Below are positions 1 through 6,786 of a stretch of 18,710 bases of DNA, piece by piece. The notes under the pieces were generated by a model. The model worked only from the letters and a program-made list of their open reading frames with translations, was not told the origin of the DNA and made no database searches. The DNA is from SIG653 sp964509125 (lineage in GTDB: Bacteria > Bacillota > Clostridia > Oscillospirales > CAG-382), in assembly GCA_964509125.1 (NCBI GenBank), contig CAZDVZ010000035.1, forward strand, positions 1 to 18,710, read 5' to 3'. The translations under genes were made by a program, and so were the position numbers. Numbering within the stretch: the stretch's first letter is position 1; each line of letters starts with the position of its first letter.

Positions 1-275
1 ACAGGAAGTCCGTGAGTATCCCATCCCGCTTTTCGCGGAACCATGCACCCCTTCATTGTACGATAACGTGGGATCATATCTTTAATTACACGAGTGAGAA
101 CGTGACCAATATGAGGTTTTCCGTTAGCTGTTGGAGGTCCATCATAGAAAACATATGGAGTTCCTTCGCGGCGTGATTCTATACTTTTTTCAAAAATTTT
201 GTTTTCTTTCCAAAATTTCTCTATATTTTTTTCTCTCTGAACAAAATTGAGTTCAGAAGACACTTTCTTGTACAT
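1..275 (-). CDS. ileS: Isoleucyl-tRNA synthetase, N-terminal part (cut by window edge)
   Basis: Charges tRNA-Ile with isoleucine in the cytoplasm. Only the first 91 codons are present; the reading frame runs off the left edge. The translation begins MYKKVSSELNFVQREK and contains the class I HIGH signature at residues 55-58, inside YDGPPTANGKPHIGHVL, followed by a conserved stretch ending KAGWDTHGLPV. The wording of the HIGH region (YDGPP...GKPHIGH) fits the eukaryote-like IleS type known from clostridia better than the E. coli type. The ATG is 15 bases after the thrS stop and has a strong ribosome site (GGAGGAATAGT before ATG), so the gene is almost certainly co-transcribed with thrS. ValS is the main alternative, but its HIGH region differs (typically PNVTG.LHMGH). 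Confidence 0.95.
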   Translation of the reverse strand, partial: MYKKVSSELNFVQREKNIEKFWKENKIFEKSIESRREGTPYVFYDGPPTANGKPHIGHVLTRVIKDMIPRYRTMKGCMVPRKAGWDTHGLP

Positions 276-290
276 ACTATTCCTCCAAAA

Positions 291-2048
291 TTATAATGAA
301 GATACTCTATTTTTAATTTCTGATGTTAGTTTTTCGACAAGCTCATCCACGGGAAGAACGGCTCCTCCTCTAATCGCAGCGGTACCTGCTGTTGCTTCTT
401 TTTCACCAACAACAAGAATATATCTAATTTTTTGAAGCTGCGCTTCTCTAACTTTATAGTTAAGAGATTCGGAACGATCATCCACTTCGCATCTTATGCC
501 TTTAGATTTAAGTTTCTCGGCCAAAGACAAAGCATAATCACGCTGTGCATCTGTTATAGGAAGTATTTTTGCCTGGACAGGAGCAAGCCAAAGCGGGAAT
601 TTACCTGCATAATGCTCGGTGAGAATACCGATAAATCTTTCAATAGAACCAAATACAACACGATGGATCATTATAGGACGATATTTTTGACCGTCAGCGG
701 CAACATAGTCAATATCAAATCGTTGAGGAAGTTGGAAATCAAGCTGGATCGTGCCACATTGCCATGTTCTTCCCAGGCAATCTTCAAGGTGGAAATCGAT
801 TTTAGGTCCATAGAATGCGCCATCACCTTCGTTTATCTCATATGCCATTCCAAGTTCGTCCAAAGCGGCTTTCAATCCATTTGTTGCCATATCCCAATCT
901 TCAATGCTTCCCAAGTGATCTTCCGGCATTGTCGAAAGTTCGATGTTATATTTAAATCCAAAAAGCGTATACACTTCATCAATCAATCTAACAACGCCCT
1001 TAATCTCATCTGTAATTTGCTCTTTGGTCATAAAAATATGAGCATCATCCTGTGTAAAACATCTTACGCGCATTAATCCGTGAAGTGCACCGGCTTTTTC
1101 ATGTCTGTGAACAAGTCCAAGCTCACCGACGCGAAGAGGTAGCTCCTTATATGAGTGAGGTTTCATGTTATAAACCAAAAGGCTTCCGGGACAATTCATG
1201 GGCTTAATTGCAAATGTGTTTTCATCAATTTCGGATGTATACATATTTTGGCTGTAATGATCCCAGTGACCGGATGTTTCCCAAAGAGTTTTAGTAAGCA
1301 TCATAGGAGTGCTTATTTCAACATAACCTTCTCTCGTATGGATCTCTCTCCAAAACTTCATAAGCTCATTTTTAACGATCATTCCTTTGGGAAGGAAGAA
1401 CGGGAATCCTGGCCCTTCTTCCATAATTTCGAAAAGTTCAAGTTCCTTTCCAATTTTTCTATGATCGCGTTTTTTAGCTTCTTCAATTCTGTCAAGATAT
1501 TCTTTAAGTTCGCTTGCGGATGGGAAAGCAATACCGTAAATTCGAGAAAGCATTTTGTTTTTCTCATCGCCTCTCCAATAAGCACCGGCAACCTTTGTAA
1601 GTTTAAACGCCTTTATTACAGACGTATATGCAACGTGAGGGCCTGCGCATAAATCGGAAAATTCGCCTTGTTCAAAAAAGCTGATATCATCTCCTTCAGG
1701 AATATCGGAAAGGAGCTCAACCTTATAAGGCTCGTCCATAGCATTTATCTTTTTAAGAGCTTCTTCTCTTGAAAGAGTAATCCTCTTTAAAGGAAGATTC
1801 TCTTTAACGATTTTTTTCATCTCTGCTTCTATAGCATCAAAATCATCTACTGTAAAAGGAGTATCTCTATCAAAGTCATAATAAAATCCTTCTTTAATAG
1901 CCGGACCTATTGTGAGTTTGGTTTCGGGGTAAAGACGTTTTACCGCCTGAGCCAATACGTGAGAAGCTGTATGCCAAAAGGCTTTCCTTCCCTCTTCTTC
2001 CTTGAACGATACATCGGAAATACTTCCGTCATGTGCAATAACCTTCAT
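291..2048 (-). CDS. thrS: Threonyl-tRNA synthetase lacking the TGS domain
   Basis: Charges tRNA-Thr with threonine and hydrolyses mis-charged Ser-tRNA-Thr. The protein has 585 residues, against roughly 640 for common bacterial ThrRS; the shortfall is at the N-terminus, where the TGS (N1) domain is missing. The editing domain is intact, with H26, H30, C134 and H138. The class II catalytic core is intact, with zinc ligands C286 (MNCPG), H337 (DDAHIFM) and H462 (IHRVVFGS), and the anticodon-binding domain follows from about residue 485. The ATG at 2048 is the only credible start: no upstream in-frame start could restore a TGS domain, because a promoter lies just 87 bases upstream. The ribosome site directly before the ATG is weak (GTGGAA); a stronger one sits further upstream. 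First gene of a thrS-ileS unit. No T-box leader is visible. Confidence 0.97.
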   Translation of the reverse strand: MKVIAHDGSISDVSFKEEEGRKAFWHTASHVLAQAVKRLYPETKLTIGPAIKEGFYYDFDRDTPFTVDDFDAIEAEMKKIVKENLPLKRITLSREEALKKINAMDEPYKVELLSDIPEGDDISFFEQGEFSDLCAGPHVAYTSVIKAFKLTKVAGAYWRGDEKNKMLSRIYGIAFPSASELKEYLDRIEEAKKRDHRKIGKELELFEIMEEGPGFPFFLPKGMIVKNELMKFWREIHTREGYVEISTPMMLTKTLWETSGHWDHYSQNMYTSEIDENTFAIKPMNCPGSLLVYNMKPHSYKELPLRVGELGLVHRHEKAGALHGLMRVRCFTQDDAHIFMTKEQITDEIKGVVRLIDEVYTLFGFKYNIELSTMPEDHLGSIEDWDMATNGLKAALDELGMAYEINEGDGAFYGPKIDFHLEDCLGRTWQCGTIQLDFQLPQRFDIDYVAADGQKYRPIMIHRVVFGSIERFIGILTEHYAGKFPLWLAPVQAKILPITDAQRDYALSLAEKLKSKGIRCEVDDRSESLNYKVREAQLQKIRYILVVGEKEATAGTAAIRGGAVLPVDELVEKLTSEIKNRVSSL

Positions 2049-2067
2049 AGTAATTCCACTGCGCCAC
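2029..2067 (-). other. Possible 12-codon leader reading frame overlapping the thrS start
   Basis: A GTG at 2067 lies 6 bases after a good Shine-Dalgarno (AAAGGAAG, about 2079-2072). It opens a frame reading VAQWNYYEGYCT that ends with TGA at 2031-2029, about 20 bases inside thrS in another frame. The GTG sits in the loop of a small GCGC/GCGC hairpin at 2060-2071. The geometry would allow translational coupling to thrS, but nothing shows it is translated. The simpler reading is a fortuitous frame and a thrS gene using its own weak site. Confidence 0.25.
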
Positions 2068-2134
2068 AGCGCTTCCTTTCTTAAAATAAATTTATCTAAA
2101 ATGCATCCTTACAATTACACATTCTAACTTGATA

Positions 2135-2163
2135 ATTTTACCACACAAAGAGGATTATGTCAA
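2135..2163 (-). promoter_or_regulatory. Sigma-A-type promoter for thrS-ileS
   Basis: On the minus strand the -35 is a perfect TTGACA (2163-2158) and the -10 is TAAAAT (2140-2135), with a 17-base spacer. Just upstream of the -35 lies a T7A7 palindrome (2166-2179), which could act as an UP element. Transcription would begin near 2128, giving a leader of about 80 bases before the thrS ATG. That is too short for a T-box riboswitch, and no T-box sequence (GGGTGGNACCGCG) is present. Confidence 0.85.
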
Positions 2164-2232
2164 CATTTTTTTAAAAAAACACTTGTTTGATGCGTGAAAA
2201 TCTGTTTTCATAACAAAATTTTTACAAACAAA

Positions 2233-2264
2233 TTGACACAGGCTATGAAAATAGTCTGTGCCAA
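2233..2264 (-). terminator. Rho-independent terminator after the yfcE gene
   Basis: A 14-base-pair stem (2233-2246 with 2251-2264, two G-U pairs on the RNA) and a 4-base loop start about 10 bases after the yfcE stop. The minus-strand transcript continues with a T-rich tail (TTTGTTTGT). It closes the secA-to-yfcE unit and insulates the thrS promoter that follows. Confidence 0.8.
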
Positions 2265-2273
2265 ATAAACTTA

Positions 2274-2813
2274 TTATGCTGTAATAATGACTTTTTTTCC
2301 TTCAAGACTTTTCCAAACAAATGTACCATTATCAAAAAGTATATATCCCCTCTCACTTTCGTTTTTGGGTATAGAAACAGAGCCGGGATTAACATATCTT
2401 ACGTAATCCAAAAATTTATCTGTAGGTACATGAGTATGTCCAAAAACAACAACGCCGCCTTTCGGTACGGGAAAAGGCGCTTTGGGATTTAACTTATGTC
2501 CATGCGTTGCATATAAAGTAACACCATCTGCATTAATGACAGCGCTTTCAGAAAGTATAGGAAAATCAAGCATCATCTGATCAACTTCGCTGTCACAATT
2601 TCCACGTACGGCAATAATTTTTTCTTTATGCAAATTAAGCAAAGCTGCAACCTTTTTGCAGTCATATTCCATGGGGAGATCATTTCTTGGGCCGTGATAC
2701 AGCAGATCTCCCAAAAGAAGCATCATGTCTGCTTTTTCTTCTTCAAATCTCTCAAATAATTTTTCACAGCACACAAAGGAGCCATGTATATCGGATGCTA
2801 TTACAATTTTCAT
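2274..2813 (-). CDS. yfcE: YfcE-type metallophosphoesterase (phosphodiesterase)
   Basis: A 179-residue cytoplasmic calcineurin-like phosphoesterase; family members hydrolyse phosphodiesters with a two-metal (often Mn) centre, and the physiological substrate is not known. All metal-binding motifs are present in order: SDIHGS (D8, H10), GDLLYHGPRN (D36), RGNCDSE (N72), THGH (H104, H106) and GHTHVP (H126, H128). The motif wording and the length match the YfcE / MJ0936 family. Its ATG overlaps the stop of the upstream DUF5662-like gene by 4 bases (ATGA), implying translational coupling; AAGG lies just before the start. Last gene of its unit, with a terminator directly behind it. Confidence 0.92.
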   Translation of the reverse strand: MKIVIASDIHGSFVCCEKLFERFEEEKADMMLLLGDLLYHGPRNDLPMEYDCKKVAALLNLHKEKIIAVRGNCDSEVDQMMLDFPILSESAVINADGVTLYATHGHKLNPKAPFPVPKGGVVVFGHTHVPTDKFLDYVRYVNPGSVSIPKNESERGYILFDNGTFVWKSLEGKKVIITA

Positions 2814-3346
2814 TTTTCCTTGTTTTCCTTAATGATTTTTCTAATATGTGCAAAAGTTTCTTCCTCACCCTTCTCGGCGAGCATTTCAAGCCATCCTTTT
2901 AGTATTTTCCCTGTTTCTTCATGCATTTGTCTTGCTGCCTTACCTTGATTATAATACTCAAGAGCAGAGCTGTCAGTGTAGTTTTTTCCCTTATATATTT
3001 TACTTGCAGCCACTCTATCACAAAACATCTCCGCAACATATCTCAGCGGCATTGGTACAGGCTCGTAAAATTTGGTTTTTGGATTTACATCTACCCAATA
3101 TTCAAAATGATGTTTGTTTCTCCCCTTATGATGTAGCCATGCGGTAGAATAACCAAAAAGCTCTCGTTCCATCTCATTTGGACTTCTTGTACCTTGGTAA
3201 TATTTTACACCTCGAAAAAATTCTGCAGGTGAATATTTGGAAAGATCATGTTTCAATCCTTGAAACCCAATTCCAACCTTAAAACAATGGGAAATAACTT
3301 TATGTCTATGTTTTGTTATGGTTTTTAAATGCCCCCAAAAATTCAT
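2810..3346 (-). CDS. DUF5662-like protein of unknown function
   Basis: A 178-residue soluble protein with no signal peptide or membrane segment. It carries a histidine-rich central block: KHRHKVISHCF near the N-terminus, then GLKHDLSKYSPAEF, then WLHHKGRNKHHFEYW. These H, D and E residues could build a metal site resembling an HD-type hydrolase, but that is inference from motif appearance. From memory the wording matches Pfam family DUF5662, which has no assigned function. The ATG is preceded by AGAGG, which starts at the last base of the mnmE stop codon, and the gene overlaps yfcE by 4 bases, so the two are probably co-expressed and may work on related substrates. Confidence 0.8.
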   Translation of the reverse strand: MNFWGHLKTITKHRHKVISHCFKVGIGFQGLKHDLSKYSPAEFFRGVKYYQGTRSPNEMERELFGYSTAWLHHKGRNKHHFEYWVDVNPKTKFYEPVPMPLRYVAEMFCDRVAASKIYKGKNYTDSSALEYYNQGKAARQMHEETGKILKGWLEMLAEKGEEETFAHIRKIIKENKEK

Positions 3347-3355
3347 CTTAAACCT

Positions 3356-4735
3356 CTATTTACCCACGCAAAATTTTGAGAAAATTTCATCAACAATCGC
3401 CTCCGAAACCTTTCGTCCCTCCAATTCACGAAGAGCGGCTATAGCTTCTTCAATGTCGAAACCCGCAATGTCTTGAGTAAACCCATCAAGGGCGGATATT
3501 CCGTTTGAAATGGCATTGTATGCTTTTTTTAGCGAGGACTGCTGCCTTGCATTAATAATTATTTCCGAATTGGAATCAGTCTCATTTTCTCCGCATATTT
3601 TACCGATAATACTTTTAAGCTGCATAATTTGATCTTCCGTCGGAGAGATAGCAGAAAAATAACAGACATTGGGGAGAATTTTCTCAATTTTATCGCTTGC
3701 TTTTCCTTTATCTGATTTATTTAATATCAAAACTGTACAATCTTCTTTACCAAATTCACGCACACGATGTATAACATTAAAATCATCGGGCTGTAAACCT
3801 TCAGAAGCATCCGCAACAACAAAAACAAGCTCTGCGTTTTTTATATATTCAATGCTCTTTTCCATGCCCATTCTTTCAATTATATCGCCTTCATCATGAA
3901 GTCCGGCGGTGTCGGCAACATTCAGAACTATATCGCCAAACCGAATTTTTTCCGTTACCACATCTCTCGTAGTGCCTGCAATATCAGAAACCAAAGCACG
4001 TTCAAACCCTGCAAAAAAATTCATAAGAGAGCTTTTTCCCATATTGGGTCTGCCGGCTATAACAGTTTTAACACCTTCAGAAATTGCCTTTCCGTACTTG
4101 AAAGAAGAAAGCAACTTATTCACATCATCACGTATGTCAGATAAAAGCGCCTTCATTTCGTCAACGCTTACATCAGTCATGTCTTCATCGGGATAATCAA
4201 TAAAAGCATACACAGATGCAGCAATAGTTGTAAGGCGCGAAGCAATATCATCAATTTTCTTTGCAAGAGAACCTCTACTTTGGCTTGCACTCACGGATAA
4301 GTGTTTGTCGGTGACGGCATCGATTATACCGCCGATAGCTTCTGCCTGCGAAAGAGTGATTTTTCCGTTTATAAATGCCCTTTTGGTAAATTCACCCGGA
4401 GCAGCATATTCAGCGCCGACAGAAAGACAAGCATTAAGAAGCCTGCGCGTAACCAACACACCTCCATGACAGCTCAGTTCTGCTGTATCTTCGCCTGTAA
4501 AAGAGTGTGGGCCTTTAAAAAACGTAACAAGTCCATCATCAAAACTTCCCTCCTCGTCAGAAAAGCTACCATAAACTGCATATCCGGGTTTATAATCCCC
4601 TAAACTTTTTCCCGACTTTGGCGTGAAAATCTTTGATGTAATATTAAAAGCTTCCTTTCCTGATATTCTTATCACAGCAATGCCGCCTTTTCCGAAAGGC
4701 GTGGAAAGTGCCGCTATTGTTCTTTCAAGATTCAT
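3356..4735 (-). CDS. mnmE: tRNA modification GTPase MnmE
   Basis: With MnmG, this GTPase makes the 5-(carboxymethyl)aminomethyl modification of uridine at the tRNA wobble position. It has 459 residues, the usual length. The N-terminal folate-binding domain (about 1-120) is followed by a helical domain holding the G domain: P-loop GRPNMGKS (228-235), G2 DIAGTTRD (251-258), G3 DTAG (275-278) and G4 NKSD (339-342). It ends FCVGK, the expected C-(I/L/V)-G-K terminus with the catalytic cysteine (C456). The start has a good GGGAGA site. It is not followed by mnmG, rsmG or other origin-region genes, which often accompany mnmE in Bacillota; here it sits between an unknown membrane protein and a DUF5662-like gene. 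Confidence 0.98.
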   Translation of the reverse strand: MNLERTIAALSTPFGKGGIAVIRISGKEAFNITSKIFTPKSGKSLGDYKPGYAVYGSFSDEEGSFDDGLVTFFKGPHSFTGEDTAELSCHGGVLVTRRLLNACLSVGAEYAAPGEFTKRAFINGKITLSQAEAIGGIIDAVTDKHLSVSASQSRGSLAKKIDDIASRLTTIAASVYAFIDYPDEDMTDVSVDEMKALLSDIRDDVNKLLSSFKYGKAISEGVKTVIAGRPNMGKSSLMNFFAGFERALVSDIAGTTRDVVTEKIRFGDIVLNVADTAGLHDEGDIIERMGMEKSIEYIKNAELVFVVADASEGLQPDDFNVIHRVREFGKEDCTVLILNKSDKGKASDKIEKILPNVCYFSAISPTEDQIMQLKSIIGKICGENETDSNSEIIINARQQSSLKKAYNAISNGISALDGFTQDIAGFDIEEAIAALRELEGRKVSEAIVDEIFSKFCVGK

Positions 4736-4764
4736 TTAAGATCTCCCAAAACTATTTTATATTG

Positions 4765-6036
4765 TTACTTGTCAAATCCAAACTTGGTATAGATCTTTGT
4801 ATAATTATACATGGCTGCAACAATGGAAACGATCATAACCGGAATGAAATAAGGTCTCCAAACGGGACAAATTATATTTGCGCCACCTGCACAAAGTGCA
4901 ATTAGAAAGAAAATATCGCCCCATTCATAAACCTCCGTTGAAATCCATCCGAACATATTCTCATATGCATCCGATGTCTTTTTATGAAGGATGGAAAAAT
5001 ACATATACGTATAGAATATATAACCAAAAGCAATTAAAGAGCTAATAATCAAATGAGACAATGTTATATCATTTGTTTCTATAATAACATTTTCAACAAA
5101 TTTATTTCTGTAAAAGAATAAAAAAACATGAACCAAAAGAGCAGGAACAGCATATTTCCAAAGCCCCTTAACATCCAAATATTTTCTTATTGTAATAATT
5201 CCCACAAGGGATATCGCTATGGATAAAAATTCCGGCAAAAAATGGACAGTATCTAAAACAAAATCATAAATAAAAACGTGCGAAACCAAAATCATTCCGC
5301 TACCAAAGCTTATTTCCCAAAAATTAATGGGAATGCCATCTTTGGAATAGTCGTTCACATACATCTGCTTTAATTTACTGATCAACGCCTCGTCTTTCTT
5401 AAATGCAATGCAATATTTAATTACATATTTAAGCCACGCTATAGCAATGCATATCGAGAACAGAGCACAAACTACAACTGCATATTTTTTTGTCGCCAAA
5501 ATTGCGAGGTAATCTCGATTGGGATCAAGCTCACCTTTAGCGGCAGTTTCGACAAGAGCATAAAGTTGCGGTATAGTAACCAGAGCAGCCTTAACTATAA
5601 TATAAATCTTTGTCATTATCTTAGGCTCATAAGCCGAAGGAAAACCTTCGCTTCCGTGCCTATCGGTTAAATAGTCAATGCCGTTAAATATATCGTTGCA
5701 AGCATTCAAACCAAATATAACCGAAAGTGACATATATGAAAATGTTAAAGTCAAAATCCAAGAAGAATCCATCTTGAAAGTGTAAAACATAAAAATAAAA
5801 GCAATTACAGAAATAACACACAAATATTTTAATTTGCCAACCCCATATTCTATATCGCCATTAAGACGTTTTACTCCATCCAACCCCAGGATAAGCAAAA
5901 AATAACCAATAAAATCCGGGAGAAGATCCACAAGTCCCATAATAGGATTTGATAGAAACAAAAGTCCTATTACAATTAGTGGTAATTTAAAAATATTAAA
6001 CTTTGGTATTTTAATTTCTTCTTTTTTCATGTTCAT
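4765..6036 (-). CDS. Polytopic membrane protein of unknown function (larger of a pair)
   Basis: A 423-residue integral membrane protein that I do not recognise. There are roughly nine or ten hydrophobic segments, with charged loops around 122-145, 165-185 and 212-240. An early segment holds LLPDFIGYFLLILGL (39-52; DFIGY at 41-45), wording seen in uncharacterised clostridial membrane proteins. Near the C-terminus is AGGAN (383-387) before the last membrane span. Both motifs recur in the gene just upstream, suggesting the two are paralogues. A stretch at 266-288 (HFLPEFLSIAISLVGIITIRKYL) loosely echoes 38-58, so an internal duplication is possible. No catalytic motif or transporter signature is visible. 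The start (MNMKK) lacks a clear ribosome site; translation may be coupled to the upstream gene 26 bases away. Confidence 0.8.
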   Translation of the reverse strand: MNMKKEEIKIPKFNIFKLPLIVIGLLFLSNPIMGLVDLLPDFIGYFLLILGLDGVKRLNGDIEYGVGKLKYLCVISVIAFIFMFYTFKMDSSWILTLTFSYMSLSVIFGLNACNDIFNGIDYLTDRHGSEGFPSAYEPKIMTKIYIIVKAALVTIPQLYALVETAAKGELDPNRDYLAILATKKYAVVVCALFSICIAIAWLKYVIKYCIAFKKDEALISKLKQMYVNDYSKDGIPINFWEISFGSGMILVSHVFIYDFVLDTVHFLPEFLSIAISLVGIITIRKYLDVKGLWKYAVPALLVHVFLFFYRNKFVENVIIETNDITLSHLIISSLIAFGYIFYTYMYFSILHKKTSDAYENMFGWISTEVYEWGDIFFLIALCAGGANIICPVWRPYFIPVMIVSIVAAMYNYTKIYTKFGFDK

Positions 6037-6062
6037 ATAATCTAATATTTTGCATTTAGAAA

Positions 6063-6749
6063 TTAATCTTCGATCGCCTCAGTGCCTTCTTCGCCTTCAA
6101 AAGCAAATGTGGCGTAGCAAGAATGGATATAAATAAAGTTTAAAATCAGCACAACAAAGTGGAGCAGAGTTACAGCGGTGATAGCGGCGACATTAGCCCC
6201 ACCTGCTGTTAAAAACCCCCAGACAGAGAAAAACACAATATTAATAATCATATTTCTGTTCGCCTTAGCAGCCAATTTCAATGAACCTGTTTGGATACAC
6301 AAATTATGAATATTTTTATAGAAAAAATAATGGAAGCACAAAGATCCAAATATAAAAACAGCGTTAAATATGGCCTCTGCAATTTTTCCGCCCTTTGTCC
6401 TTTCACTTACGTTTTCCATCATTTCGTCGGTAGTTCTCGTTGCGTCATCTGCACTTCCTTCCGATGTCTCCCCATCAGAAGAACTATCAACAGTATCAGT
6501 ACTTTCATAGGCGCTTGTGTAATCGGTCTTTAACAAACCAAGCTCAAATGCCGTGTCAGCAAAACCCAAAAGATTGAACATTCCTACGGGAATTAACAAT
6601 ATTACCGATACAATGCACATTTTAAAGCCGGGAACAATCTTTTTTAATTTAAAAAGTGCAATTAGCATAATTACATATCCAATAAGATCTGCCCCCGTTG
6701 TGTAGAAATTTAAAAAAATATATCCAAGGGCCAAAAGTCCAAATCCCAT
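6063..6749 (-). CDS. Small membrane protein of unknown function with acidic Ser/Thr-rich loop
   Basis: A 228-residue protein with about five membrane segments, not recognised. An N-terminal segment contains ADLIGYVIMLIALFKLKK (DLIGY at 21-25) and a C-terminal one contains TAGGAN (181-186), the same two landmarks, in the same order, as in the larger neighbour downstream. Between them, in place of the neighbour's extra spans, lies a very acidic, Ser/Thr-rich hydrophilic loop (about 75-118) and then a shorter membrane region. The ATG is directly preceded by an in-frame stop, which fixes the start; GGTG lies 6 to 7 bases upstream. It follows secA by 37 bases, so co-expression with secA is likely, though no functional link is shown. 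Confidence 0.8.
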   Translation of the reverse strand: MGFGLLALGYIFLNFYTTGADLIGYVIMLIALFKLKKIVPGFKMCIVSVILLIPVGMFNLLGFADTAFELGLLKTDYTSAYESTDTVDSSSDGETSEGSADDATRTTDEMMENVSERTKGGKIAEAIFNAVFIFGSLCFHYFFYKNIHNLCIQTGSLKLAAKANRNMIINIVFFSVWGFLTAGGANVAAITAVTLLHFVVLILNFIYIHSCYATFAFEGEEGTEAIED

Positions 6750-6786
6750 AATTTACACCGTTTTTATAAAATTCTTTCTAAAATGA

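Noticed and set aside
432..1652. Long plus-strand open frames opposite thrS (also opposite secA, tgt and the SIS gene)
   Set aside because: They lie antisense to well-identified genes, have no recognisable protein features and no ribosome sites, and are expected shadows of the coding strand.
2049..2128. Possible T-box riboswitch in the thrS leader
   Set aside because: GTGGCGCAGTGGAA slightly recalls the T-box sequence, but the leader is only about 80 bases, has no specifier stem or antiterminator/terminator pair, and no GGGTGGNACCGCG.
2164..2180. T7A7 palindrome as a terminator or protein-binding operator
   Set aside because: It has no GC stem; its place just upstream of the -35 box fits an UP-like A/T tract better.
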